Shown here: positions 48,088 to 60,024 of the stretch, piece by piece
Layout of the letters: each line of letters opens with the position of its first letter
Numbering within the stretch: the stretch's first letter is position 1
Assembly: GCA_030063045.1 (NCBI GenBank)
Contig: JAQSEB010000109.1
Location: 1,426,001 to 1,490,000 of the forward strand
Direction of reading: 5' to 3'
DNA: 64,000 nt
DNA from: Pratylenchus scribneri
Lineage: Eukaryota > Nematoda > Chromadorea > Rhabditida > Pratylenchidae
Program-made: the position numbers and the translations under genes
The notes under the pieces: generated by a model
Seen by the model: only the letters and a program-made list of their open reading frames with translations
Told to the model about the DNA's origin: nothing
Database searches by the model: none

Positions 48088-48509
48088 CTGGTGCCATGAA
48101 ACCAGATTTTTCGGGCACGCGCCCAATTTTTAATTACCCCCGTCAGATTTTTTCCAGATTTTAATTTATGCCCGATTTTTGCCAATTTTTTTTACCAGAT
48201 TTATAAATTTTTACTAAAAATGAGCAAAATTTTTCGCTTCCCGGCCATTTTTGAGTTAAATTTTTTGGCCATTTTTTGCTTAAATTTTCCTCCTGTGAGT
48301 ATTTTAAAGCTAATTATGTATTTATTTCGGAAACAAATTACTCAAATAAGAAGTCAAAAATAAAGTATAAAAATTTTGAAACCTTTTATTTATTTTTTAC
48401 GATTTAAAACATACCAGATTTTTTGCCCAAATTGTGAAAATTTTTGCCCGATTTTTGCAGTTTTTAGACAAGAATGCCAGATTTTTGAGTTTTGGAGATG
48501 GTATCCCCG
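48088..48509. mobile_element. Decayed hAT-like element
   Basis: CTGGTGCCATGAAACCAG on the left and ATGCCAGATTTTTGAGTTTT plus GGAGATGGTATCCCCG on the right resemble the CAGGGATGCCATCTCC end at 58912. ACCAGATTT/GCCCGATTTTTGCC motifs repeat. TTTTTCGCTTCCCGGCCATT inside resembles the 31-bp core. No target-site duplication is visible. Confidence 0.6.
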
Positions 48510-48575
48510 TATTAATATTTTTTTTAAATAATTTCAATTTTTTTTGTCTAAATTAATACAATCCATTTTTGTGGA

Positions 48576-51500
48576 ATGAATGAAACAACCAATCAAAATT
48601 GTGTTGCTGCTGAATTGGGCTTGCATCAAGTTATTCTACTCCTCCATATTGCATTAATCCCCCAAATTATCACATTCATTTCCATTTTTATTTTGGTATA
48701 CATTTATTGGCGCAATCGAATTGCAATTCACGGCAATTTGTTGGTTAGTCCTAAATGCTACCCATTTCGATAACCCTACAAAATACCTATCCAACAAAAT
48801 GCCTATAAATAGTTTTTGACTTCTAATAAATCAGAAACCGGTTTTAGACCTTAAAAACCTTATAGCAATTTGTAGATCTCATCGATACGCATGGAATGGT
48901 ATAAAAAATGTCCAGTTTGACCCAAAATTAAAGAGTTTAAAACCAAAAATCTTAAATATTGTTTAAGCTATTTAACTAGCTCATTTTTAATTTAAACTAA
49001 GAACAGTATTTGTCATAAGGATGGTATTTAATTTTGCAAAACAAACATTGAAAATGTTGTAAAGTTTATAACGGATTAACAATTTGTCCTAGACCCCCAA
49101 ACCTTTTAATCATCGATAGATCTCGTCAAGAAGCATCGATTATTATAGTCATGATACGATCAAAAATTAACGGTTTTAAACCACTTAAACCATCAAAGTA
49201 GTTTTGGTTCAAAACTAATTAAACCATGACAAATTATATACCATTCGACGCGTCTTGACGAGCTCTATCCAATGGTATAAGGGTTTATGAATTTTGGACA
49301 AACCACTAAACCGATATAAACTTTTCACAATTTTCAATGTTTTTTTCGCATAAATATTTCCCTTTCTCATAACACACATCTCGATGAAATCTACAAATTG
49401 GTATAAGATTGTAGCGTCTAAAACCGGTTTCTGATTTATTTGAAGGCAAAAACTATTTAGGCATAGGCATTTTGTAATTTTTTTGGGGATATGCATTTTA
49501 AAGATTGTCATTTTGTGGATCAACTCCCTTTTTTTCACCTCTAATTAATCATTTCACCTCTAATTAATCATTTCATTCAAAAGATCCTCATTTCCAATTT
49601 GATTACCGCCTCATTCATCGGCAATTTTAGTGGTTTATGTTTTGGCCTAAAGCATTCCGTATGTTAACTTTCTTTGCAGTTTGCATTTGCACCAACAAAT
49701 AATCCAATCAAAAATTCTCTTTTATAGTTTGTCTATTTCACGTATAAACATCCTTGCGATATTCTGACACCTTTGCCCATTGTTGCCATTTTCGTTTCTC
49801 CATTTCATTTGTTTACCGTTGTCTATCCGGCTTTCCATTTTTGCATAATGGTTGAACGATTCCGCGCAACATTTTTTGCTGACAAATACGAAAGTGAAGG
49901 ACAAAAATTGGGCATTTGCATGGCAATTTCCATTGTGGGTTTTACATATTTAAAAGTTTGAGACGCGATTTTCTCAAATGGGCGATTTTAAGACCAGGGG
50001 CTTTCGGCTTCGGAGCATCGTACTGCGACACTTGCGGACCCGACACTTGCGGATGAAACGGTCTGGAGCCGAAGGTGGCAAAGCTGGAGTGGCATTGTTT
50101 ATAGCAAATTATTATGCATAAAATTAGCTACAAAATGACATAAAAAGTTTTGGTCAATGTTGAATATTCACCGAGTTATGGCCAAAAAACTGTTGATTTA
50201 ATTAAAATGGCGATTTTGATGTTTTTTGGCCATAACTCGGTGAATACTCATAATTTGCCAAACCTTTTGATTGATGTCATTTTGTAGCTAATTTTTTGCC
50301 TAATAATATACTACAAACAATGTCACTCCAACTTTACCACCTTCGGCTCCAGACCGTTTCGTCCGCAAGTGTCGGCCAACCTCGGAGCATATGATTCAAC
50401 GGAGAGTGTACACTCTAAAGATTTGAGAAAATCGACCATTTGAGAAAATCGCGTACCAATTATTTAAAAGAAAACTGTATAAATTGGTACCGTTTATTAT
50501 ATTAAGTAATACTTCATAAAGTAATGAAACAATTTTGATGATTTTAATATAAATTTAAGAGCAGACAATTTAATTTAAATTAGTTTTTAATTTTTGAATT
50601 TTTGCTCTAAAATTTTTTTAATATCGTTTATTAGGGATAAGTCAAATTTTCAATGATTTTTTGTGCTAAAAAATATTTTTCGAACGATTTTATAATCATA
50701 TAGGAAAAAAATTTTTAATGTGCGCACAGATAACCTATAAAACTATTATTCTTTCAACATTTCCATATTTATTTTCGATAATTTAAATAACATACTTTAT
50801 TCTAAACGGCGAGAAATCTACCCATATTGAATATGATAATATTTATACTTTATTCAATTTTATTCAGTGGCTAATTTCCATTGCCTATATGGCAATAATC
50901 ATTGTTGTCGCTTTCATGGATCCCGAAATGCGTGCCAATCCCCGTCCATCCATGGTTTTGGCCAACCAATATAGCAATCAACTAATATTCTATGTGTATA
51001 TTTTTATACTCTTTCTCATCCTTTTCACGGCATTTATGGATTGGCGAATCACATTGATGAATACGCAGCATTTGCGCCGTAGCAAAAATCGAAACTACTA
51101 TAGTTTAAGCCGAAATTATCAACTGAACGAGAATTCACTGACAATGAGACTAATATTCCCATTGGATGTTCTGTATGCATTCCTCTATTCATTGCAGCAG
51201 GTAATATGATATCCTCATTTTCTCACTTTAAAAAACTTTCTCTCTAAAACCCTCGAAATTTTTCACCCAAAATAATTTTTCCTTCAGTGACCCAAAAATT
51301 GGAATTTTTTTTATTTTTTTTCACACGAAATCATAAAATGAAGGAATTCAAAATTATATTATTTTTTAAATTGTTCAAGACTAAGTTTAAAAGGCCAAAA
51401 TAATTTATATGATTATTAATTTTTAAAAATTCTGATTATTTTATCCTCTCTAAAGCTTATACTCCATTCATTTTTATGGGAAAAAAATCACATAAATAAT

Positions 51501-51909
51501 CACTTTTGAGTTCATTAGAGAAAACTTATAAAAATACTAATTTTGGGGAAAAGATTTTTGTAGGTAAAAAAATTTTTCGGGGGAAAATAATAACATGTTC
51601 AGGTTACGGTCATTTTGCTTCGTGCCTTCAAAACATCGCTCAGTACAAATGATTTCGTTTTCTATTATTCACTGGCCAATATTGTATTATATTCCAATTT
51701 TCAATAGAAATATCCCAATCCAATTTTAGTTACTTTACGTCTATTATCCAATCACAGTCATTGTCTACATTCGATTTGTGCAATTCGTCAGTAAATGCCA
51801 GAAAAGAACAATTTTAGAGTCAACAAAGGCCATAAAGGAAATCGATTATGCCGGCATTCATTTCAAACAACTTCAAGCGCAATGGAATATGAATATTAAG
51901 GAGAAATGA
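48576..51909 (+). CDS. Seven-transmembrane chemoreceptor, sra/srab-like (receptor 3)
   Basis: Exons 48576-48743, 49584-49658, 49728-49934, 50868-51200, 51603-51683 and 51730-51909, all phase 0, give 347 residues. TM1 is ALIPQIITFISIFILVYIYW, then HGNLL. After a TM2 exon (LISNLITASFIGNFSGLCFG) comes FVYFTYKHPCDILTPLP and TM3 with the sra-type MVERFRATFFADKYES. TM4 (WLISIAYMAIIIVVAFM), TM5 (FYVYIFILFLILFTAFMDW) and the loop NYYSLSRNYQLNENS are typical; the C-terminus is YYPITVIVYIRFVQF then a charged tail. Sra/srab receptors are nematode chemosensory GPCRs. The exon 2 acceptor (49582-49583) is the weakest junction. Introns 1 and 3 carry nested palindromic elements. Confidence 0.92.
48831..49440. 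mobile_element. Nested pair of palindromic MITEs in receptor 3 intron 1
   Basis: Outer element: ATCAGAAACCGGTTTTAGAC at the left, AAAACCGGTTTCTGATTT at the right, as at 37390-37642. Inner element (about 49070-49320): ACAATTTGTCCTAGACCCCC and CGTCAAGAAGCATCGAT, pairing with ATTCGACGCGTCTTGACGAG and TGGACAAACC, as at 1252-1520. The inner copy separates the two arms of the outer one. Confidence 0.8.
49964..50453. mobile_element. Palindromic element in receptor 3 intron 3, possibly composite
   Basis: Outer arms CGCGATTTTCTCAAATGG and CCATTTGAGAAAATCGCG are exact inverses. Inside, ACACTTGCGGATGAAACGGT and CTGGAGCCGAAGGTGGCAAA pair with TTTACCACCTTCGGCTCCAG and ACCGTTTCGTCCGCAAGTGT. The centre matches the 38812-39147 copy, which lacks the outer arms. 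Confidence 0.85.
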
Positions 51910-52917
51910 ATATGATGGAATATAATTATTAATGAATAAAAATTTTTAATCGTATAAATGAATAAAAAATAAAATTTTATAAAATGTTTGAAATCATTAA
52001 TTTATAATGTTACCATCATTTTGATATAAAAAATCTTTTTCATTTTATGTTATAAAAAATCGGTTTGGTTTGAATTTTAATGATCGAAACGAAATCCTTT
52101 TTTATTGTATCAAATTTTCAGCCAGATCTCTGGAAAATAGGAAAATTGAAATTTATATGTGCTGCTATAATTTCTTAACAGAGCTTAAAAATATGAATAA
52201 ATTTTTCTTTATGTTTTTTTTATTTTATTTTAATATTGAATAAAATTTGATTTAATGGCCGACGATCAAAAAATAAATTTGAAATAAAAAATCGAATATA
52301 ATTTTTATTCTCATTGAATAAAATTATTAAAAATTTTATACAGCGGCTATTTAAAAAAAAAAGAAAAAAATTCAGAAATATAAAAAAGCAATCTTATTCC
52401 CATTTCCTGGTTTACACCAATTTTTACGTTCTAATATTTCATCAAGGAATGAAGAATGAACCGATTTGATGTTTTAGTAATAATTTTAAGACAGACTGTT
52501 TTCTATCTAAAAAAATTTTATTTAATTTTTTCAGCATTTTTTTTATGATATGCCTCTAAAATTTTTAAAATATCCTTTACTATATGGATTTGGGAATTTT
52601 TCAATATTTTGGGAACAAGTTCATTATTTCTAAATCAATTTAAATAAAATTAATATAATTAGATAAATATAATAACATTCTGTTTTTAATTCTGGATAAG
52701 TGCTTAATAAAATTATTATATACGATCCTAAATTAGGGCTTTGATCCATTTATTCCATCTTAATTTTACGGATTAAGATTGTCTTCTAATCTGAATATAT
52801 TAATTTGAGTTATTGCCTCTTCCTTAATCCATATTCTCATCCTGTGGTTAACATTTTGACTTCTCCTTGATTTTTATATTTTTAATATTTTTAATTATTA
52901 TTTATGTAATTTTAAGG
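51910..52917. other. AT-rich intergenic region
   Basis: About 1 kb between receptor 3 and the lipase gene; same-strand neighbours, too far apart for a typical nematode operon. No gene or clear repeat was seen. Confidence 0.45.
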
Positions 52918-55900
52918 ATGAAATTATTTTCACTAATTGTCGTATTTTTCTTCATCACATTTTACGAAATAATTAAACCGGTGAAGGGGGAATATGATGA
53001 AGATTTGATTGTCAACAAATTCTTGCCAATGGCTGCAGCCGCATTTGGCGTGCAATTGTCAAATTTCAAAGACTGTATAAATTCGACATTTGGTTCTGAG
53101 GGAATGGTTGGTTATTCATTAATAATTTTTAAGTAAATATTACAAAATATTATGATATTCGGTATTTGTAAAATATAAAATTCATTTACAAAATTCTTTT
53201 TTTTTGATATTAGCCTAGTAAAATTTAGCAATTTTGGAGTATATTTTTGCCTCATCATTTTAATATTTTTTCCGATTTATGTACAAAAAAACATTTCTTT
53301 GATTAATTTTTTATAATGATTTTGATTGTTAAAATTATTGTTAGAATTTTGTCAATGATAAAAATTTAACAAAATTTTCCATTATTTTTCACATTTTATA
53401 AAATTTTAAAATTTTGATCCAGAATTTTTTAAATATTTTATTATTTTTAATAGGAAAATATTTATAGAATAAGATTTTTATAAAATTCAATAAAAATTAT
53501 TACTAAAAATTAGATTAGACTATCTTCGGATTAAATTTAATTAAAAAAATTATAAACGATCTATTACACTGAAAACTTTACCCATATTAAGTTGGTATAT
53601 TCTACTTACGTGGATTGTTCTGGTTTCAATTTCAATGAGAATGATAAACTTTGTGCTGCATTGATTGCCGTCAGCAAATTGGATAAAGCAATCATAGTGT
53701 CATTTCGGTGGGATGTTTTTCAATAATCTTTATGTTAAGACCATTGAAACGAGAGAAATATTGAATGTGATAATCTGCTAGAAATATTTATAAATCATTT
53801 TATTAGTTATAAAATTGGTTTATAAAATTTTGGCATAAAATTGGCCACAAACTATATTAAGGACACTGCCCAACATTGGTATTTTCAATTTTATGGTCAA
53901 AAAATCACCAAAAAAATTTTTTTAATTAAACAAATGACTTTCAATTCTAAACTTGAAAATATCTAATATTGGCATTGCCTTTAATATATTTTTGTAAAAA
54001 ATTTTATTAAATTTTCCAGATATATCACATTCGATACTAAATTATTTCATCACAAATTTATGCTTCCCAGATTTTTGTAAAATTTTTCAAATTAATAAAA
54101 TTATTTTAATATCATTATTTTTAAATATATATTAATTAATTTTGTAGTGGCACAATAAATCCAATCCAATTCCTGGACCAAATTGGGCATACAATTTTTG
54201 CTGAAGTATGGTTTATTAAATAAATAATAATTAAAATAAATTGAATAAACAAATTTTAGCAAACAGAAGCATTTCCAGTCGGAAAGGTCTGAATTTAAAT
54301 ATATTTATTTTATTTTATTTTTAAATTTTTTAGGCAAATTTCTATTTTCAAAATACCGTGGAAAAATTCGAAGAAAAAGGATTATTTTGGGCATTGGAAA
54401 AAACAATGAAAGAAAATCCGTCCTATGAACTTTGGGTTGGTTTCAAATTTTAATACTTATTTTTAGGGCACAGTCAAATTTTTATTTCCCAAAAATCGAA
54501 AAAATTGCCTATTTAAATTTTTTTCAATTTTGCTAAAATAGGTATAAAAAGTAATTTTTGGCCAATTTATTGTATTTTTAAAATAAAATTTTCTCTCAAA
54601 ATATACCTAAATAATTAAAAAATTGGCTTAAAAAATAAGTCAAAAATATGAAATAAATGTTCAAAACATTATTTGATATTATTTTCTAGAGACCGGCCAG
54701 ATTTTGCGGGACCTGATTTTTGCTGGATTATCCTGCACCGGATCCGTCCCGCATGAAATTTTGGGTAAAATCCCGCAAATCCCGCGCGGGATTGCGGGAT
54801 TCTGTGGGATTTTGCGGGACCGGATTTTGCGGGATTATCCCGCACTGGATCCGTCCCGCAAAAAATTGGAGGGAAAAAATCCGGTCCGGAATCCCGCTGA
54901 TGACATTTTGCCGGTCTCTATTATTTTCTCATCAAATCAGATGGATTACGAAAATAGGTCAAAAGCTTAAAAATCTTCATTTTATGCTCTAAATCCATTC
55001 ATTTTTTCAAAGATGACCGGTCACTCATTGGGCGGTTCATTAGCTGCGTTGGGTGCCGGAATGTTAGTGAAAAAGTACAAAGTTGATGACAAAAAAATGA
55101 AATTGGTCACATTTGGGGCACCGAGGACTGGAAACAGCGAATGGGCAGAAGCAATGGACAAAATTGTTCGTTTTTCAATTTTTTGATAATCTAATTTTAA
55201 TAAAATATTTTTATTTCTGATTCATTAAAAATTGCTAAATTGATAGAAAAAAAAAGAAATTGTGGAAAAAAAGACCAAAGGACGCTAAAATAATTTATAG
55301 TGTTTTTAGGGTTTATTCTACGTAAATTAGAGTCCTTTTAGATATAATTGAATAGAGTTTGTCAAGATAAATTGAATAATATAAAATTTGTCATGATGTC
55401 AAAATTAAAGGATATTAAATTGTTAAAAACCATTTTTATTTTGGTTCAAAATAAGTTAGTATTGGTTGAACCAAAGCCAATTATTATTAAATGATGCGTC
55501 ATGACGAGATATATCACGATTTAATTATAAGAGAAAATATTTTTTGTCAATAAAATGCATTCTTTTGCCGAAAAATTGGTTTTTATTTGATAGTTTGTTC
55601 TGCTTGATCCTAGATTCCCTATCCTTTTACCCATTTTATTGAGCTTATCGAGACGCGCCGATTGATATATAGTATGTCGGGTTCTGGACAAAATTCAAAA
55701 TATTAAACCATTTAAATCATATATTGGTTTTTGTTTTATAACTCTTTTAATTTTTAAACAAAACCCTTACAAATTATATAATATATATCAATCGACGCGT
55801 CTCGTTGAGCACTATTAGATGATTATAATATTTGGGGATCTAGGATCAAGTATGAAAAATCAAATAAAAATTGATTTATGGAGAAAAGAATGCATTTTAT

Positions 55901-58213
55901 GGACAAAAAAAAATCACACCCTTTAATATAATATTTTTAGTCTAGTATAAAACATTATATACCTTTCATAAAACATTATATACCTTTCCAAAAGTTTCAA
56001 TTTTTTGATATTTTCAGTTTTTATTAAAATAAATTCTGAATCATAATAATAATAAATTTTTAAATCCTCCAAAGATTCCATACAAATATCGAATTGTGCA
56101 AGGCACTGACATTGTGCCACATATTCCATTTCAAACAATTCATGGCATTGGATTTCGGGCAGATTCGTCGCCAGTTTACATTCTAGAGCATGATTATTTG
56201 CATTACAAAGGGGAAATATGGTACCCTGAGGGAACGCAGGCCAGAGGAAAATTCATTGTGTGCAATGGAACAAATGAGGATGAAAATTGTAGCAATAAAA
56301 ATTAGTAAAAATTTAATTTAATTTTGCACTTTAATAATTTTATTGTTTTTCAGTAATTTATTGAATCTTGCCGGCTCAGCAATTGAGAAAATTGTCCAAG
56401 ATTGTCAGAACGGTATGATGAATTCAGGCGGACATCAATTTAAATTCCTGTAAGTTGCCGGAGCCTAATTTATGGACCAATTGGCCGCATTTTATAATCA
56501 TACTGATAAGAGCTGAATTAATTTGGATAATTTTAATATTGAATTAAAGAGGAGATTTTAACTATCGAATTATATAAATTTAATTTAAATAGTTCAAGAA
56601 TTGATAAAATTGTGCTCAAAAAACTATTGAATATTTCCCTGATTTTTAGTAAAATCGATTCAATTTTTTTTGTTAACATATTCATCATTTCTGAATGAAA
56701 AACAAAATTTATTTAAATTTGATTGTCATGAGTCTCTTATTAAATTTTATATAAAAATCATCAAAATGGTGGATGGACAATTGGGCGCTGGACAATTGGG
56801 CGCCAGCAGATTTGGACAATTGGGCGCGGACAATTGGGCGCCGCCGGACAATTGGGCGCCAAATTAAAAATTTCCTTATTCTTTTTAAGTAGGGGCTTAG
56901 GGTTAGGGCTAGGTTTAGGGTTTAGGTTAGGGTTCGGAGCATAGGAAACGAGAGGGAAGTCAAACAGCTCCTTATTCCTAACAAATACGAAAGAATCTAT
57001 TTTAATTTGGCGCCCAATTGTCCGGTGGCGCCCAATTGTCCGCGCCCAATTGTCCAAATTGACCTGGCGCCCAATTGTCCAGCGCCCAATTGTCCGGGAC
57101 ACATCAAAATTGGTTTAGTTCTTAATGAATTATTAGAGTAGCTCAAAATTTATTTTGGTTTGAGAAAATGGATGCAATTTAAAACCCAAAATTTTTCAAT
57201 TTTTTCTTCAAATAATCTAAAATTTAATAAAGAGAAACTGAAAGCCGACATTTATTCAAAAACCAAAAATCGTAATTTTGCCAAATATTGAGGTTTTAAA
57301 CCGATTTTGAGCTTTACTCTTGTTATTATAAATGGCCTTAAACTGGGAAAAATATTTGTTTTAATTTAAATGGATATATTAAAATTAAAAATTTTTTAAT
57401 TGAATTAATTTAGTGGCATCGACATCGACATTGGAATTTTGTTTAACAAAGTCAAGGATGGTGTAGTCAAAATATATAATGATGCCAAAAATATGCTTGA
57501 CGTGGGCATAACTTTTATCCAAAATGAAACTGAAAAATTGATCGGAGATATTGATAAATTTACTAATGCTCTCTCCAATTGCTTTGTCGGCACCATAAAT
57601 GGGTAAGGGATATAATATAATATTAATGATTATTTTCGAATTATTAACTCAAAATTAACCAAAAATGTCTAAAATTTTGGTCCAAATATGGGTACCATAG
57701 TTCTGGATAAAAATGGATAAATTGGGAAAGTACCTTATTTTGATACCGATTTATTTTTTTGTTATGCCATATTTTTGCACTACTTTCTTAATTTTCACCA
57801 GATCCACATTTTAGAAGATAAAGGTCATATTTTTGTGTTTAGAAGATGGCATCCCTAATGAGTCCCAAAATTGCTATTTTTTCAAAAAAAAGTTTTTTGA
57901 TGCTAAACATAATACTAAAATTTTTATTAATTATTTTAGTATTGTTTTACATACAAACTTTTTTTTGTATTTTCTTATATTAAGATTAAGCCAGTAACAA
58001 AAATCCTGATCATAAAATATAAATTTAAATAATAGAGATCAAATTTATTTCTCTAATTTTTTTTATTAAAATTTGAATAAATTTAGATTCCCAGAGAACA
58101 TGAAGAAATTATTGAAAGAACATGAAACCTATTTTGGCATTTTCTTCAAAGGCTACGGCGGAAATGGATGTCGTAGGACCCAGGACCAAGTTGAATGTTC
58201 ATTTTTATGTTGA
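52918..58213 (+). CDS. Secreted class 3 (alpha/beta hydrolase) lipase
   Basis: Ten exons: 52918-53106, 53592-53707, 54148-54205, 54260-54286, 54334-54435, 55013-55165, 56075-56304, 56354-56449, 57414-57602, 58087-58213; 428 residues, all phases agree. A signal peptide (LFSLIVVFFFITFY) is followed by FLPMAAAAFGVQLSNFKDC, KAIIVSFRGT, the nucleophile elbow MTGHSLGGSLAALGAG, LVTFGAPRTGN, the aspartate in VQGTDIVPHIPF and the histidine region LEHDYLHYKGEIWYP; the Ser-Asp-His triad is complete. These enzymes hydrolyse triacylglycerol or related esters outside the cell or in the gut. The C-terminus adds about 100 residues (GIDIDIGILFNKVKDG on) with extra cysteines, longer than the core family. Exon 4 is a 27-nt microexon. 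Introns 5, 6 and 8 each hold a transposon-like element. Confidence 0.95.
54687..54920. mobile_element. hAT-like element with GCGGGATT array, exact TSD TTATTTTC, in lipase intron 5
   Basis: TTATTTTC precedes (54679-54686) and follows (54921-54928). The ends are TAGAGACCGGC and GCCGGTCTCTA, perfect 11-bp inverses. The interior is built from GCGGGATT / AATCCCGC and GGATCCGTCCCGCA motifs; it is GC-rich against the background. Confidence 0.9.
55550..55910. mobile_element. Palindromic MITE, GACGCGTCTCGA superfamily, in lipase intron 6
   Basis: GAGCTTATCGAGACGCGCCG and GATATATAGTATGTCGGGTT pair with ATATATCAATCGACGCGTCT and CGTTGAGC. CTTGATCCTAGATTCCC pairs with GGGGATCTAGGATCAAG. The ends TGCCGAAAAATTGGTTTTTA and AAATAAAAATTGATTT resemble those at 45250-45610. 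Confidence 0.85.
56768..57102. mobile_element. hAT-like element with GGACAATTGGGCGC arrays, TSD ATCAAAAT, in lipase intron 8
   Basis: ATCAAAAT lies at 56760-56767 and 57103-57110. Both arms (about 100 bp) consist of five GGACAATTGGGCGC-type units in the same order and spacing, inverted on the right. The core has TTAGGGTTAGGGCTAGG-like sequence. The minus ORF across it is not a gene. Confidence 0.9.
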
Positions 58214-58911
58214 TGGTTATTTGAATTGAGCATTGAAATTGAACGATAAGAGAAAATTAATATTTTATCGTTTTTTATTGTCAATTTTGACTTCGTCCAT
58301 TGTTTCTTTTAAAAATGATTCTTGCCGATCGCGTATTGTCTATATCATTTTCATTAAAATACGATATTTTATGTGAGTCTACCACGATAGTCCACCTTAT
58401 GGGTGATTAGGATTAAGGGTTACGGATATATGCAATGATATCCTATCCCTGATTGATCCTAACTCTATAATTATGACCAGAGCTGAGTCCGACTCCGACT
58501 CCGCTCCAATTCCGGCTCCGCTCCAGAGCTGGAGTCGGAGTCGTAGTCGAAAATTTTGAGCGACCCCGGACTCCGTCCGATTCCGGATTTTTATTTAAAA
58601 AATTATATTTTTTTACCTAATTTTTAAAAAATTTCCTTTTTTAATTTTTTTAAATCAAATTTTTTTGGTTTATTTTTACTAAAATTGAAATTTTTGTATT
58701 GAATTTATATCATTTTCGAAAATAGATGTTAATTGTATACAAAAATGCCTTGGAGCCAAATCGAAATTACTTTAAAAAAATTTCTGCGGAGTCAAACTCC
58801 GGAGTCGGAGTCAATAATTGGAAAGCCTGGAGTCCGGAGTCAGAGTCGGAGCTAAATTTTTGAAATGTCGGACTCCGGGTCGGAGTCAAGATTTATCAAA
58901 AGCACAGCTCT

Positions 58912-59561
58912 CAGGGATGCCATCTCCAAAACTCAAAAACCTGGCAAACCCATTCAAAAACCTGGCAAAAACTGGGCAAAAATTTTCAAAAACCTGGCAA
59001 AAAACCTGGCATGCTTAAAAATATGTAAAAAACAAAATAAATGCTTATAAAAATGTTTATTTTCATTTTTAACTTATAATTTGACTTATTTTAGTCAATT
59101 CCGCTTGAGAAATAAGCATAAAATAAATTAAAATTTTCCTGCTAGGAAAAAATTTTTAGTCAAAAATGGCCGCGCAGCGAAAAATGTAGGCCAAAAATGG
59201 CCGCGCAGCGAAAAATGTAGGCCAAAAATGGCCGCGCAGCGAAAAATGTAGGCCAAAAATGGCTGCGCAGCGAAAAATGTAGGCCAAAAATGGCTGCGCA
59301 GCGAAAAATGTAGGCCAAAAATAGCCGCGCAGCGAAAAATGTAGGCCAAAAATGGCCGCGCAGCGAAAAATTTGGTCTAAAAATGACTGCGCAGCGAAAA
59401 ATTTTAACCATTTTAAAGTAAAATATAAAAATCTGGCTAAATCCTGGCAAATTATGTAAAACCTGGTAAAAACCTGGCAAAAACAAAAACCGGGGAAAAA
59501 CCTGGGCCGGACCCTCAAAACCGGGAAAATCCCCGGTTTTCCTGGTATTATGGCATCCCTG
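58912..59561. mobile_element. hAT-like element, exact 8-bp TSD ACAGCTCT, nested in an older element
   Basis: ACAGCTCT at 58904-58911 and 59562-59569 flanks ends CAGGGATGCCAT and ATGGCATCCCTG. The subterminal regions repeat AAAAACCTGGC. The middle is a 31-bp minisatellite (59160-59400). The repeated 8-mer is the right end of the surrounding element, giving a clear order of insertion. Confidence 0.92.
59160..59400. repeat. 31-bp minisatellite inside the nested element
   Basis: Eight units of AAAAATGGCCGCGCAGCG followed by AAAAATGTAGGCC. Reverse-strand ORFs encoding a repeated FRCAAIFGLHF are by-products. Confidence 0.95.
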
Positions 59562-60024
59562 ACAGCTCTAACCATGACCCATGGTTTTTACGTTACCTTC
59601 CTCAAGTTGAACCAAAAAATCTGGTGGAAGGTAATATAATACGTAAATAGTAAATATTTTTTATGTTGAGATGAGAATGTCGGAGCTGAGAATACAAAAT
59701 TAGTAGAAAAATAAATAATAAACGAAATTTTATTTCCATTTTTTATGAAATTTTTTGACTTTTTTGCCATTTTGGCAAATTTTTGGAAGAAAATTTCATT
59801 GTAAAAATGCAATAAAAAGTCAGAAAATATTAAATTTATATGAAAACCATTAACTATTTATAACAAATTTCACAAAAAAACACATATTTTGGGATGCTTG
59901 CTATTTAAAATCTACTTCCCATTCCATTTATAGTCAATTAATGAAGGAATTATGAATCTATTTTGCGATTTTTGCCATCTAAAATGCACTTCCTACATAC
60001 CTAAATTAATTAAGAAAAAATAAG

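Larger units (their letters stand above)
58478..59570. mobile_element. hAT-like element with GACTCCG arrays, interrupted by a second element
   Basis: The left end is CAGAGCTGAGTCCGACTCCG; the right end is AAAGCACAGCTCTA, split by the insertion at 58912-59561. The left arm repeats GACTCCG/GCTCCG and the right arm GGAGTCGGAGTC. Imperfect flanks ATTATGAC and ACCATGAC (6 of 8 equal) could be the target duplication. Confidence 0.7.

Noticed and set aside
54704..54992. ORFs of 88-90 codons in lipase intron 5
   Set aside because: Lie in a GC-rich hAT-like element with an exact target duplication.
56761..57102. Minus-strand ORF of 113 codons
   Set aside because: Coincides exactly with a TIR element made of GGACAATTGGGCGC arrays.
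59128..59575. Minus-strand ORFs with repeated FRCAAIFGLHF
   Set aside because: Translation of a 31-bp minisatellite inside a transposon-like element; three frames give the same repeat.
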